DNA from: Agrypnia vestita
Taxonomy: Eukaryota > Arthropoda > Insecta > Trichoptera > Phryganeidae
Direction of reading: 5' to 3'
Length of the DNA: 64,000 nucleotides
Assembly: GCA_016648135.1 (NCBI GenBank)
Contig: JADDOH010023673.1
Coordinates: 62,001 to 126,000, forward strand
The notes below the pieces were generated by a model. It was not told the DNA's origin. It saw only the letters and a program-made list of their open reading frames with translations, and searched no databases. Both the position numbers and the translations under genes were made by a program. This document shows positions 22,695-34,405 of the stretch, one piece after another; positions within the stretch are counted from its first letter, which is position 1; each line of letters starts with the position of its first letter.

Positions 22695-24087
22695 TAGTTG
22701 ACAAATATATATAGCAATTAAGTGGTTTAAAACATAGTATGTAATTTTTTCTTAAATTTCTTAATTATTAATAGGTTTGTATCATCAAAAATACTTCATG
22801 AGATGCCGCATTTCTAAAAGGATATAACAATTGGTACTACGTACTTAGTATATAGTGTTAGTCGATTTTAAAATAAAAGGTACATATAATCGAAGTCATT
22901 GGAACAATCTAGCAGATAGATAGAAAGAACTCGAAATTAATCGAAAGTACAGGATTTATCACGAAATTACCATATTTGATAAAATATGTTAGAAATTTCT
23001 GGAACGCGACCTGTTTTTAATTCCGTAAAAGCGCGCGCGGAGAGTCTAATTTGATAATAGTAAGTCACAGACAAAGTAAAATCCCAGCTAACGAGTGTTC
23101 GTAGACAAGTGCGACCACAGATGTGCGAATCTTCAAATGACGTGTATAAAGTGATTAGTGCGAGATATTATGAATTAAAGAGTAGACCTTCAGTTAAAAT
23201 TTTTAATTAATTTCAAGTATTCCATTTGCCTCCTATAATCACGATCCCGTAACTATAAGAGGCAAATGTATAATATTTTAAAATTGATTATGTAAGATCC
23301 GAGATTATTTTCAGAGATTCGGTGAATTTCGCCATTATATTCCACATTTTGTCGATCATCCAAAGAAAACAACATTTTTATTTGAAATGTTTTCTTATCT
23401 TAAAAACCTTGTTTTATCTTTGTTTTTTCATTCTTTGTCTACTTTTTTAATATTTGACCGCCTCATTAGTCTTGTCTTTAATATTTACTTCGCCTATATT
23501 TAACGATATTTTGAAATGTGAATCTAATTAAAGCCGACGCGCTACGATCATTTTTCTACATCTCTCGTTTGATTAACGATTCCACTTTTATAGCTTAATT
23601 AAATATGGTTAGCTGTTCCATGCAGTTTTCCGTTAACATGAAACATGACAATCTAACTGACTGACTGAATTTACCGCATCAAATTATTTGCTCTATAATA
23701 TTTGGAATCAAATTATATGGAAACGTGCTTTATTATATTTAACAATAATAAAGTTGTCAAAAATTTTTAATACTATTTCAAGTTTTTAATAATTATTCAC
23801 TTATATCCGAATGTATTAACTATATTGGAGTTTTTTTTGACCAAATCCAAAATATAACATTAACACTTATATGAAACTGTATAATATTTTCTGTAAAAAA
23901 AGAGGATAATGATTTTGTGGTGACATTTTATTAAAATAATTAATAAAAATATATGTACTTTATTTTCACTACTTATTTATTGAAAATATCAGGGCTAATG
24001 ATTATTTATATTCAATTATTCATTTTCAATTTATTATTTTAATTTTTTTATTGAATATACTTTTGATTTTTAATTTTTTAGTACAGA
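22695..24087. other. unassigned AT-rich stretch
   Basis: Nothing recognised. The only CpG-rich spot is 'aaaagcgcgcgcggagag' near 23027. Confidence 0.3.
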
Positions 24088-24224
24088 TGCCGGCAAACAT
24101 GTTGAACATTTTTCGGCCTAGCGGGTGAGAGTTTGCGCATGTACCGTTCCACCAACGAGACCCAAAATTTGTCTTCTGCGCATTCTCCCACTACGCTGAA
24201 AAATGTCCAAGAAGTTTGCCGGCA
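24088..24224. repeat. 137-bp foldback MITE
   Basis: Arms start TGCCGGCAAAC and end with its complement GTTTGCCGGCA. Inner homology continues through 'gaacatttttcggcctag' on the left and the complement of 'tacgctgaaaaatgtcc' on the right. An imperfect copy of 'ttttgatttttaatttttta' lies on each side (24061 and 24270). Confidence 0.6.
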
Positions 24225-24401
24225 ACTATACCTATATGTTGTATCCTATATATATGTTGTATTACTAGATTTTTGATTTTTAATTTTTTAGTGCCTACAT
24301 GTTGTATCCTGAGGGAAAACAATCGGCCCTTAAAGACGTTGATAATGTCAATGATTAAATAGTGAAAACACAGTTTAACTTTATTAATTATATGAATAAT
24401 A

Positions 24402-24570
24402 TCTATATAAATAAAAATGTAGGTGTTCGTTTGTACAAAATGATAATCTCCGAAAGTTCTTCACCGATTGCTTTGAAATTTTGGCACAACGTTGCATTCG
24501 ATTACGAAGATGCTTTTGTATACCTAATTTATTGTCATATACCTACTATTTATTTATATAAATAAAAATG
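24402..24570 (+). mobile_element. Helitron-like family B 5' end
   Basis: Starts TCTATATAAATAAAAATGTA at 24402, then 'ggtgttcgtttgtacaaaat', 'gaaagttcttcaccga' and 'tggcacaacgttgcattcg', in the same order as the inverted copies at 300-447 and 8580-8716. A second 'tataaataaaaatgtaaa' start follows at about 24557. No 3' end found. Confidence 0.42.
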
Positions 24571-24763
24571 TAAATTTTCGATTGTCAATTCGAATTCGCA
24601 CAAATTATTTGAAAAAAAAAGGCGCAGGTACCTAACCTTTTAATATTGATAAATATTCAGATATAACATTTTTCGAATTCAAATTTTTTGATAACATTCG
24701 GTCGTCTTTGGTTAAATAAAACTTTTGAACCGATGAGAAAGTGCAGCCAATCGTATCGCGATA

Positions 24764-25600
24764 TCTATACCTATAAAACTCAATGTGTCTCTGTCTCTAT
24801 ACAAATCTACACCGTTTGTTCGATTCGACTCAAATTTTGTATACTTATGCTTTAGGATATTTCCCCCCACCCATTCTATCCCTTCCCCTCCCCATGATAT
24901 ATTTTCATTGCAAATATGTACCGTTCGACCGATCGGACTCAAAATTTGGAAACTTATTTTTTAGAACTCGGTAGGTAACATAGGTGACATCTCCCTCCTC
25001 CACTTTTACCCCTTCTCCTCCCCCTGATATATTTAAAATGCAAATGTGTACTGTTTGACCGATCTGACTCAAAATTTGGAAACTTATTTTTTAGGACCCG
25101 GCGGGAAACATTAGCGACATTTCCCCCCTCAACTTTTAACCCTTCCTCTCCCGCTGATATATTTACAATGCAAATCTGAAACTTCTTCTTTAGGACCCGG
25201 CGGGAAACATATGAACATTTTCCTCTCCAATTTTACTCCTTCTCCTTCCCCTGATATATTTACAATGCAAAATTATAACATTCGACCGATCGGACTCATT
25301 TATTCTTTAGGAACTGGCAGGTAACGAAGGCATATTTTCCCCCTCCTCTTTACCCCACCCCTTCCTTTGTTATATTTTCTGTACAAATCTACACCGTAAG
25401 ACCGATCTGACCCAGATTTTGCATACTTATTTTTCAAGACCCGGCGGCTAGTAAAGACAACTTTTCCCCCCTTCCTTCTTACCGCACCACCACACCTGAT
25501 ATATTTTTTGAACAAATCGACAACGTTTGCCGATCTGATCCAAATTTTGCATTCTTATTCTTTAGGTCACGGCGGAATACATAGGTCACAATTCCTACCT
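24764..25600 (+). mobile_element. Helitron-like family A, 5' end plus ~130-bp minisatellite array
   Basis: The 5' start TCTATACCTATAAAACTCAA is at 24764. Six units follow, with the landmark 'gatatattt' at 24896, 25026, 25156, 25253, about 25370 and 25498 (spacing 130, 130, 97, ~117, ~128). Each unit carries a C-rich tract, 'gatatatttt', 'caaatctgtaccg', 'gaccgatcggactcaaa' and 'acttattctttagga', then 'cggcgggtaac'. The 3' stem-loop and CTAG end are missing. Tandem repeats inside Helitrons are known from other insect families. Confidence 0.6.
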
Positions 25601-25674
25601 GGCCTAGATTTGCGACAGGTAAAACAATAATTGGATTCACATATAATTTAAAACAAAAACAAAAAATAAAAACT

Positions 25675-25745
25675 CGCACGCACGCACACACACACTCATA
25701 TATATATATGAGTGTGTGTGTGCGTGTTCTTATATAAGAGAGAGA

Positions 25746-25778
<33 letters not shown>
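25675..25778. repeat. microsatellites: (CA)n, (TA)n, (TG)n and (GA)n
   Basis: Adjacent tracts: 'cacgcacacacacac', 'atatatatat', 'gtgtgtgtgtg', then a GA run of about 15 repeats ending near 25778. The CA and TG tracts form a perfect hairpin. Confidence 0.9.
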
Positions 25779-25780
<2 letters not shown>

Positions 25781-26832
25781 ACGCTTTTTCCTTTTTGACG
25801 ATTTCTACCCCAAGAAAAATCAAGCGTTATTAGACCGCAGGCATTAAATTTTATAATATACAATGTTTTATTTTTTTTATTTTTTTTATAATATATTATA
25901 ATAATAAACTATATACAAATTAAAAAATAAATTTAAAAAAAAGAGAATAACGGTTTTTCCTTATCTGACGATTTCTACCAACTCCTAGCCCAAGATAAAT
26001 CAGGCGTTATTAGAAAGACCGCAGGCATTAAATTACTTTTCAGTGCTTTCATAGTTTTTAAATAAAACATAGACACTTAATTTGTCTTGTATACAATAAA
26101 CTTACTGTAAAACGTATAATATAATACGATTCCAACATTATTGCAATATTTGTGGAGTCAAGTTTCCAATATACATGCTTCATGTCTGCCGAATACAATA
26201 TTAGATTTACAAATTAGCGATACTTATTTCTCTGCAAAATTCATTTTCTATGTTTTTTTTTACTGTAAATGTTATAATTATTATTCTTTAAAAGTACAAA
26301 ATCATGAACAAAAAATTATCTTTATTTTTTATCTATTATCGCATTTGTTGATTATTTAATACATACAATACAGCAATATTTGCACATCATAGATATTTGA
26401 CCATCATCTATAAAACGTGAATTCTGTAAGCACATTATTTCCCATACAGCTTTAAACGTAAAAATTTTATTTTAATATACAGCCACACCTGCATCCATCC
26501 CTGTATTTATGATTAAAACTACATTTATAAATCAAATTAATCAGGCATAAAAATTAAAAAAATAATTAAAAAAGAGTGTTCCTATAAACTGTATAGATTT
26601 TTTAGGGCTAGACGTATTATACTCGATTCAAGCACACATTACTCGGATATTTTACAAGCAATACCACACTCAATACTCGATGGACAATACCCTCTCAGCG
26701 TAGCAGACTCACAAGAAATAGTCCCGAACATAAGAAAATGTTTGCTTAATGTTTCTATGATCTTCTAACTATATGTTTGCTCCATATTTTTAGCTACTAT
26801 AATTTGAATAATTCATTAAAAAATATAATTTT
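25779..26832. repeat. unassigned AT-rich stretch with a local duplication
   Basis: The block 'gaataacg(c/g)tttttcctt' and 'gacgatttctacc...caggcgttattaga' appears twice, at 25776-25850 and 25943-26035, a partial tandem duplication. No gene found in the rest. Confidence 0.4.
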
Positions 26833-27345
26833 CTCATCATCATCTTCTTCCCCTTTCGGGTCGGGAACCCACTGCATCAACACGGCGCCTCCATTCGTCC
26901 CTGTCTTGCGCTGATTGTGCGGACTCCGTCCATCGTAGTCCCATCCTTGTACTTAGTATTTTCCTAGGAATTCGATCATCAGATATTCTTAGTACGTGCC
27001 CAAGCTACCTCAGTTGCGATTTTTCTATGAAGAATAGCAGTGGTTCAATGTTTAGATCGTCTCGGATCATCGAGTTTCTTAATCGACCCCATTTCGTTAC
27101 CCCTGCCATTCCTCTCAAATACTTCGTTTCGGCATTTTGGACTCTAGAGCAAGTTCGTTCGTTTAGCATCCAAATATGGTGACCGTACCTAAGCGTCGGG
27201 CGGTATACCGTTTTGTAAATTGTAATCTTTGTGTCGATACTAAGCTCGGCTTTCCTTATTCGTTATTCCACACTTATTCTTCGATCAATTTCTCCGTCTT
27301 GCTGTCCATCGCTGGAGAATTCGAGAACGAATGTGGCAAGTTAAC
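26833..27345 (-). pseudogene. LINE 3' end: reverse transcriptase C-terminal region
   Basis: Minus-strand reading gives KTVYRPTLRYGHHIW, then a segment with NAETKYLRGMAGVTKWGRLR, then LGHVLRISDDRIPRKIL and a tail with RDEWRRRVDAVGSRPERG. This order (YG-x-x-W, R-x-x-E-x-K-x-L-R, D-R-x-R, LGH-V-x-R, R-x-W) is the C-terminal signature of endonuclease-reverse transcriptase LINEs. At least one in-frame stop is present. The 3' terminus is a short 'gaagaagatgatgatgag' tail, typical of RTE-like elements. 5'-truncated. Confidence 0.75.
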
Positions 27346-27404
27346 TAATGACCCAAGTAATCAACGTTTCAATTGAAAAACATAGGATCGACAGCTAAAA
27401 CCTC

Positions 27405-27580
27405 CATCTCCTCCTATTCATTGATTTATAAATGGCTTTTGATAGAGTACTACGACGATTGATATGGCATTCGGCCAAGGCACGAGGAATTCCCGGACAA
27501 TATATTAGAGTACTACAGGATATGTCTAATGTATCCAAAAACACTCCCGTAGTGATTAGCCAGAATACTACTGCTATTGA
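27405..27580 (+). pseudogene. LINE reverse transcriptase palm scrap
   Basis: Plus-strand reading gives MAFDRVLRRLIWHSAKARGI then PGQYIRVLQDMSN, the conserved 'DLxKAFDRVPRxLIW...ARGIPxxYxxxIQDMY' segment of non-LTR reverse transcriptases. Opposite in orientation to the fragment at 26833-27345, so not simply the same copy. Confidence 0.7.
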
Positions 27581-28348
27581 ATACTAATACGATTGACTTG
27601 AGTCATGTTTTAAATCTACAAGATCAATAATAGTAATTTTTAGTGTGTTCCTTCATGCTCACGTTTCTCTATCTATCTCTATCATTTGATCTTAAGAGAC
27701 AGCTGTTCTTAACATTGTCTATGAACTACAACTAGGCTTCAAATAGAATACATATATGCCGCATTCTCTCATTACTGCGGCTCCCTTGAAGCTTTCTTTT
27801 GACTTACGTTTGTGCTCTTATGACTAAAGTAGTTATTCAAGTTTTATATTCTTGATAGATTTTCAATATTTTCCTCCAGCACTGCATTACTACACAAAGT
27901 TCTCTAATTTTGCGTGGCTTGGTTGGGTTCATATTGAAAATAAGTACTGAGAAGATCATAAAGTGCTCATTCGTAGCTATATGTTACAATATCTAATAAA
28001 ACGTACAAACTCTATTAAAACGTACGAAAAATTTAAAAAATACGGTTTAGCACGATCTCTGTTCTCACTTTGATTTTTCTCTACTGTGCGATCCCATTGA
28101 TCATTCAGCTAGCTCCACAGATATTTATTTTGAAAGAAACTTTTAATATTTTCTGTTCGTATTTTTACTTCAGTAAAGTATAAATTTGGATTTTGAGAGG
28201 TTTGTTACTATATCCAATAAATAATCTTCGCAGGCAATCTGCTGTTGATGTTGGTAGGAAGAGAAGCCATCAACAATGTTTTGGATTATTTAACAATTTA
28301 TGCTTACTCCCTTGGTAATATCGTAGAGTGCTTACATTAAATATAATA
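27581..28348. other. unassigned AT-rich stretch
   Basis: No gene or element recognised. Confidence 0.25.
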
Positions 28349-28960
28349 TCTATATCTTTAAAACTCAATGTCTGTCTGCCTATTCTCTATACAAACCTAC
28401 ACTGTTGGTCCGATTTGATTTTGCATTTTACACACTTATGCTTTATGACCCGGCCGTTAACATAGGTGACATTTCCCCCCTATTCTTTTACCCCTTCCCC
28501 TCCCGCTGATATATTTTCGATGCAAATCTGTACCTTTCGGACTCGGAATATGGAATATTATTCTTTAGGACTCAGCGGGTAACAAAGGTGACATTTCCTC
28601 TCTATTATTTTACCCCTTCCCTACCCCTGATACATTTTTGATGAAAATCAGTGCTGTTCGACCGATCGGACTCAAAATTTGGAAACTTATTCTTTAGGAC
28701 TCGGCGGTTAACATATGTGACATTTACCCCCTAATTTTTACCCCTTTCCCGCCCCCTGATATATTTTCGATGCAAATCTTTACCGTTTGATCGATCAGAC
28801 TCAAAATTTGGAAGCTTATTTTTTAGGATTCGGCGAGTAACATAGGCGACATTTCCCTCCCTATTATTTTACTCCTTCTCGCCCACTGATATATTTTCGA
28901 TGCAAATCTGTACCGTTTCGAACCAATCGAACTCAAAATTATCTGTGCATTTTTTATGAT
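28349..28960 (+). mobile_element. Helitron-like family A, 5' end plus minisatellite array
   Basis: Starts TCTATATCTTTAAAACTCAA at 28349, followed by 'tgtctgtctgcc', 'tctatacaaacctacactg' and about four ~130-bp units with 'gatatattttcgatgcaaat' landmarks near 28508, 28628 (decayed), 28757 and 28887. Ends without the 3' stem-loop. Confidence 0.6.
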
Positions 28961-29121
28961 GCTCCATATATGATGTTCAAAAAATTTTTATTTTTATTTA
29001 TGGTTTTTGTGTTTAATTTGTAGAACTCCATATTTATTTTTAGCGAAATTTAAAATAAATGAAATTTTAATAAATATTATTATTAAGTTCTACCGGTTAA
29101 GTATTTTTAGATGTTACAGCT

Positions 29122-29147
29122 GTTTCGGCTTGTAAGGCCATTATCAA
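29122..29147 (-). ncRNA. degenerate hammerhead-like motif
   Basis: Minus strand: TTGATAA, one base, GGC/GCC stem around 'cttacaa', then GAAAC. Two core changes relative to CTGATGA. It faces the motif at 29587-29618. Confidence 0.35.
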
Positions 29148-29382
29148 ACAGTGGATATACGACGTACAAACGACTTATTTATAAAATTTTAAGTTACCCC
29201 TTCCCCTTTAGAGTAATTAGATATTTGTGGTAAAGCCCTGTATTAATGTTCGTTTTTTCCCGGGCACTTATCATTAAAGTTGCCTCGTTTAACGTTATGC
29301 TTAATTATCAAAATTCCCCGTTTTCTAGAAGTGTTATTTATAAATATTATTTTAATTTATGTCCTTGATTTTTGGTTTTTTA

Positions 29383-29527
29383 AAGATATTGAGAAGTGGA
29401 GAGAAGATCATTTTTTGTTGATTATTTAAAAGTTTAATATTTGGATCCTTTTTATATTTATTTATTTCTAGTTGCTCAAGTAAATTCATCCTATCAAAAT
29501 GATCTTCTCTCCACTTCTCAATATCTT
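29383..29527. repeat. perfect 32-bp inverted repeat, 81-base spacer
   Basis: Left arm 29383-29414 begins AAGATATTGAGAAGTGG. The right arm 29496-29527 is its exact complement. It lies between two oppositely oriented hammerhead-like motifs, so it may be the inner part of an inverted Penelope-type structure. Confidence 0.85.
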
Positions 29528-29586
29528 CAAAATGTACTTGCAGTACAAAGTTTAAATAAAAAAATATTTTTTGAATAAATTATCAC

Positions 29587-29618
29587 CTGATAATGAGAAG
29601 AACTTCACCTCTCGAAGC
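29587..29618 (+). ncRNA. degenerate hammerhead-like motif
   Basis: CTGATAA then 'tgagaagaacttcacctctc' then GAAGC. Compared with 4384-4416 it has the same stem II sequence with substitutions, so the two derive from one family. The core changes (G8 to A, final A to G) suggest an inactive copy. Confidence 0.4.
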
Positions 29619-30659
29619 CGTGGTTATGATATGTGTTTATACTATACACTCGATTTATATGTATTGAAAAAATCAAAATAAACACGTTGGACCACAAAGT
29701 ATCTGCTTTCTCGGCTAGTAACGTTATTTTTATTTTTGTCGGCTGGAAAATGGCGGATTTGAATTCCTTACGCTTACGATACAAGAATAAAACGATGCGC
29801 CATAATTTCAATAATAATGTTTCGTTCTCTGTTTGATTTCCCGCATATAGAGGCGCGTAAATTGTATCGGAGAAATGTCGGTCCTGCCCCTATGTTGTCT
29901 CTCGCAGGACACATTACTCACCGTGTTGACAGTTTACATTTTAAATGTTTTTCTCAACACGCAGTGGTCCACGAGGTGCGTATTCTTAGCTCAGCTTAGC
30001 GTCCGAAGTTTGGCGCCATGACAGAGAAGTGTTCGGTATTAAAAGATAATTAAACAAGACAGCGTCCACCGCTCTGTTCTCTCCGTCTGGTATTCGATAT
30101 TTCCGTGACTACGATTCGCGTCATTTTATTCAATGCAGTGGAAGTATTTTATTTATTTATTCACTTTCTGTATACACAATATTACAACGGTGGGTTTGTT
30201 TCCAGGGACAAGCATGTTTTACTCGTATGATATATATGGTACGTGATGATATGATATCTGTGCACGGTTAATTCCAAGGTCTAGCCGACTGCACTTGGAA
30301 TGAAGAGCTGAAGAGTACAGTTTTATGGACATAGATAGTGAAGCTGTCAGCTGAATGGAGTGGAAGGCCATGATAAGATAGAATGTTGAATTTAGATTTC
30401 AATTACTGAGATGAGTGAGGATTGAAAAGGACATAATAAAGTAGTGATACAACACGGATGTTATTGCATTGTCGGATTATAGAGTCATTGGAGAAGATGG
30501 CGGAATGATGAGATATGATCGAATTTTTCGATGTTGAAGTTGAAACGAAATTTTAATGATTTTTGGAGATTGTTTAAGATTGCCTTCGATCGAGTCTCGT
30601 CCATGCTGTTCAAATACATACAACATGATAAAAATTGAATCCTCGTACACACAAATAAT
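29619..30659. other. unassigned stretch with a GC-richer middle
   Basis: 29820-30130 is GC-richer ('gcgccatgacagagaag', 'ccaccgctctgttctctccg') and might be a promoter, LTR or 5' exon. No diagnostic motif was found. Confidence 0.25.
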
Positions 30660-30905
30660 TAACTTTTGAAAATTCATCACATATCTTCTTCTTCTCATTT
30701 AGCAACTTCATGGGATTCTGGAAGACCGTGGCACGCAGTCTTCATAGAGCGCCATCTCTTGACGCCATCTTCATGGTCCAGTCTGCCGGATATTCGTCTA
30801 CCATTTCTAGATCTATCTTCGTATTATCCGCCCCTATGGCCTTGGCCTCATTCTGTTGAACTTTGTATATTTATCGGGTGTCTTAATCATGCTATATTAC
30901 TATAC
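30660..30905 (-). pseudogene. probable LINE 3' end
   Basis: Minus-strand reading gives MVDEYPADWTMKMASRDGAL then a short tract and stop, followed by a 'gaagaagaagat' tail. This fits the last conserved block of RTE/Jockey-like polyproteins (R-W-x-D-D, A-G-x-x-W, A-x-D-R-x-x-W). Short and decayed. Confidence 0.45.
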
Positions 30906-31270
30906 TTTGCGTATTTTTTTTTTTATGCATCGATTGATCTAACAACGAAAAAAACGGGGCAATTCTAAACTACATCTGCATCCCGCACCATTATTTTAAA
31001 AACTGAAATAATTTTTAAAAGCACTCAAAACACAATAAAATAATGTGATAATATAAATAAAAATAATGGCAAATAGCTACGCACAAAAACAGGTCGCTAA
31101 AAAACAAAATTACCCATATTTTAAAATTTTTGTAAATTGATGTTATTTATTGTAAAGAACTCTATTTGATTTTTAAAAATTAAAAATCAACACGATTTGG
31201 AAAGTTCAATATTTTTATCTACTATCCAAACCAGGATAATAATTTCGGCAGATTATATCATTATCAACTG
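30906..31270. other. unassigned AT-rich stretch
   Basis: Nothing recognised. Confidence 0.25.
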
Positions 31271-32122
31271 TGTTACGAACCTGTTACTTCAAAAATAATG
31301 TCTCTTTGGTCCCACGAATTATGCCAGGCTGTTTAAGAGGACACCGCCCATATGATGGCATAATTAAGTCCTCTGGGGGAGGCGCGTATAAATTTTAATT
31401 AATTTTAAAATGTTATATTGCTAGTAGAAACAGTAAGAAATTTCCGTTCCCAAAAGTATGGGAAACAGAAAATGTCCTGATCGGCCGAAGGTCTGGCCAC
31501 CCCGGATTTGCCGGAGGTATGAATATTGCCGCTAAGCGGATGGGGCTTCTCTCCGTTTTAGACGCCGTGGCGACCACCTTTCCTGTGTTTTATTTCTACA
31601 CCCGACTTCCCTTGGCGTTTTTGGACTTGGAGATTTCTTCTGCTTGCTGCGCTGGATCTTGGACTGGCTGAAAATTTCTTCACAGCGATTCCGGATTTCA
31701 ACCGTCTTTTTAAGACGAATTCTTTGCGTTCAATCAAGTTGAGCCCTCTGGTCGAAGCGAATCCTTCTGCTCTCGTCTTTTGGTTGACGCAGTTAGGTAT
31801 TCGGTGCTTCGATATACGAGCACTCGGTTTCCGAGTGCTCTGGTCGAGACAAATTCTCCGAAGTTCCCGGCTGTCAACTGGCTTTTGGCCATCGCACGGC
31901 GGTCGGTGGAGCGGAGTGAGATCCGGTCTTCCCGAATCTTCCCGAAGTTTTTTCCTTTTGGCGAGTACGGTGAAGTATTCGGTGCACGTGCTTTGTGGAT
32001 ACCTTTTTAAGGCGAAGCAAGGCATTTAGCGCTATAGTGTACACTTCCTCGTTCTAATACTGATTTCTTTCAGGCTGCCAGCACGGTGCGCCCGCACTGC
32101 GTGAGTCGTCCCGAGGGTTACA
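31271..32122 (+). mobile_element. GC-richer block with LTR-like ends
   Basis: Starts TGTTACGAACC and ends GAGGGTTACA, i.e. TG...CA with short inverted termini. 'gcgtataaattt' near 31383 could be a TATA element and 'cctttttaaggc' recurs near 32004, as in the 18218-18742 block. Open frames of 155 codons (minus, 31558-32025) and 101 codons (plus) overlap here but show no known domain. No target duplication was found. It may be a solo LTR, a retroelement 5' region or a host exon. Confidence 0.3.
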
Positions 32123-32172
32123 GAAGGGAATCGGCGGACCGCCCTTTGTTTGCCTGTTCTGTGCGGAACAAA

Positions 32173-32296
32173 CTGATAAACATAGAACATAAACGTGAAT
32201 ATAGAACATAGAACATTTTTAAATTATCAATTGATATTCAAAGAACATTTAAAAATGTTCTATATTCATGCCTATGAAACGTTCTATGTTTATCAG
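32173..32296. repeat. 124-bp foldback made of AGAACATA units
   Basis: Outer arms 'ctgataaacatagaac' (32173-32188) and its complement (32281-32296) are perfect. Inner arms 'tgaatatagaaca' and 'gaacatttttaaat' also pair with their complements. The only unpaired parts are short bulges and a central loop. Confidence 0.75.
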
Positions 32297-34040
32297 TTGA
32301 TAATGGCAAAATCTGCGAAAACGATCTCCTTGGTTTGGATAGAAAAAACATTTAACTCTCAAAATTGTGTGTTGATTTTTTAATTTTTATAAATAATTAC
32401 CCATATTTCGTTATTTTTAATTGGTACCCCGAAAAAGGAACGGTGGTTACTAAATCGATTGGTGTTACAAAAATAAAGCGACTTAAACCGAGTGAATTTT
32501 TGTGTTTGACTTAATACAAACAAGAGATGTTTAAAAAAATACGCGATGTTAATACAATGACATGTACTTTCTTTTGATACAGCGCCAATATAAAGCGCAC
32601 GTTCCCGTCTTGAAGAAATTCTTTCGTTTCCTCCACCAGAAATATTCTAGCCCCACTCGTCAGTATTTAGTTGGCCTGTAGCTATTTAATTCAATATTCT
32701 TTAATCGTCGCAGTCTTTAAATGTCGTTTTTCTCTGTTGCGTTTTCAACTCTTCTATTCAGTGCTTCGCCAACGCCCACCACCTTTTCTCCGGAGAGAAG
32801 ATGGTTGGCGTTGGAGGAATTCATTTTACCGATTACGGAGCACCGATTGCTTCATTTCCCGAAATCTTCTCGGCACCTCGTCATCATTTTGCGTAAAATT
32901 GCTTCTTGATATGATGTACATATAAATTGCACACTTACTCGCTTATACGACTTGCACAATTTAGTTAGCTAGTTAGTTAGTTCATCGTATGTATTTTCTA
33001 TGGTTTTATTTTAAATGACGTTAATATTTTTAATGGCTTTATTTTTAATATTTACTTTGTAACATTTCTGTTAAAAAAATGTCGTCTCCCTCTAAACTCG
33101 GCCTCTAAATGTCATAATTTATCAGAAATATGGTTCCGTCTTATTTTTGACAGCAGTTATTTCCGTACGATCTGTCAAAAATAACATTTTTCGATAATCA
33201 TATTTCGAGAAATGCTTTCAACACTCATGTTTAAAATATTCCAAATATGCTATTACAGAATAAGAAATGCGAGACTTTATAATTTAGCGACTTGCTAAAA
33301 CGGAAAAATTTAACGACCGATATAATTACGTGTGAGATACGGAATGGAGTTTTTAAGGCATTTGTTGTTCAGGGTCATAGAATAATATTATTAATTCGTG
33401 ACTCTTTTGAAAAGCACTCATTAAATATTTTCATACCTGTTTTAACCATAGTTTTTTTTAACGCTTTGTGCACGTTTGTTTGTATTGTGAATGTTCAACA
33501 CTCTCTGGTGATTATTTTATTGAAGCACATATTGCAGAACAACACGGCTTATTTATCATTCTCTTTGCTAACGAATTTAGACCATCAAAGCGAATAAAAT
33601 ACTTATGTACCGAATATTTTCCGAAAGCTTAATATTTTTTGAGTGTCCAAATTTTTTTTTTATTGCTTACAGAAATTATTTAGTAGGAGAAATTTTGTCG
33701 ATTTTCCACTTAGGCTAGATCTGTTCTAACGAAACAAAGTTGTATTGAAAAACAAAACAAAAAATCACACTAAATGATATCTCAAGACAATATCAAGCCA
33801 CTCTGTTATATATAAGCGCTGAGACAATTCTTTCATCAAACAAGTCCAACAAAAGTTGAGATTCCTACGAAAATGACGCATACATACAACAACGACGAAT
33901 ACCTCCAAGTACCTCTCAAAAATAGTAATCTTCCTGGGATACCGATCATTATGATAAAGCTGTTCGTGGGATGTATATAATTGTCGTAATAAACCTGATG
34001 AAGACACAACCTGTAACTGGCCAACAATTGAAGGTGATAT
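32297..34040. other. unassigned stretch with one foldback
   Basis: No gene recognised. A foldback at 33123-33214 pairs 'cttatttttgacag' with 'ctgtcaaaaataac', plus outer 'gaaatatg/catatttc'. 32590-32900 is GC-richer with overlapping open frames lacking known motifs. Confidence 0.3.
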
Positions 34041-34044
34041 TACA

Positions 34045-34385
34045 GCCTAGTATTTTTGGTGAAAATTTAAAATGGGACAAACATATTGAGTGTATTTCAA
34101 AAAAAGTAAACTAATAAATTTTTTTCGAAACATCATATGGCAACACCAATATAAATATTTCAATAATTTTCATAAGTCACAAAAGTCTAATCGCATCAAA
34201 TTAATTAATACCGACACAAAAACTACATTTGGGCAGAGATGCATTAAATATTACTCTACCAAATTATAAAATAGACTGCCAATGAAATAAAAGATGCAAC
34301 AAGTGGGATAATTATTTAAGAATAATATTTTAAAATGGGTAAAAGTATTATGTAACGTAAAAATAAACAAACTAACGAAGAATAT
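34045..34385 (+). pseudogene. Jockey/CR1-like LINE C-terminal remnant
   Basis: Plus-strand reading gives GENLKWDKHIECISKKVN, the post-catalytic 'x-x-L-x-W-x-x-H-I-x-x-I-x-x-K' motif. After a deletion comes TKTTFGQRCIKYYSTKL, stop, NRLPM and, after frame interruptions, LFKNNILKWVKV, the usual terminal block (TYGxRSxxYxxPxxWNxLPxxI...FKxxLKxxL). An A-rich 3' tail near 34385-34405 follows. Internally deleted and non-coding. Confidence 0.7.
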
Positions 34386-34405
34386 TACTTAATAAAAAAA
34401 AATTA

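Noticed and set aside
25675..25778. CRISPR-like or regulatory repeat
   Set aside because: Plain dinucleotide microsatellites; no spacers.
31558..32025. 155-codon minus-strand open frame
   Set aside because: No domain, Arg/Lys/Ser-rich, overlaps an equally long plus-strand frame in a GC-richer block.
33996..34030. CTGATGAAGACAC as a hammerhead
   Set aside because: Stem II is 3 bp at best and the GAAAC box reads TAAC; too degraded to support.
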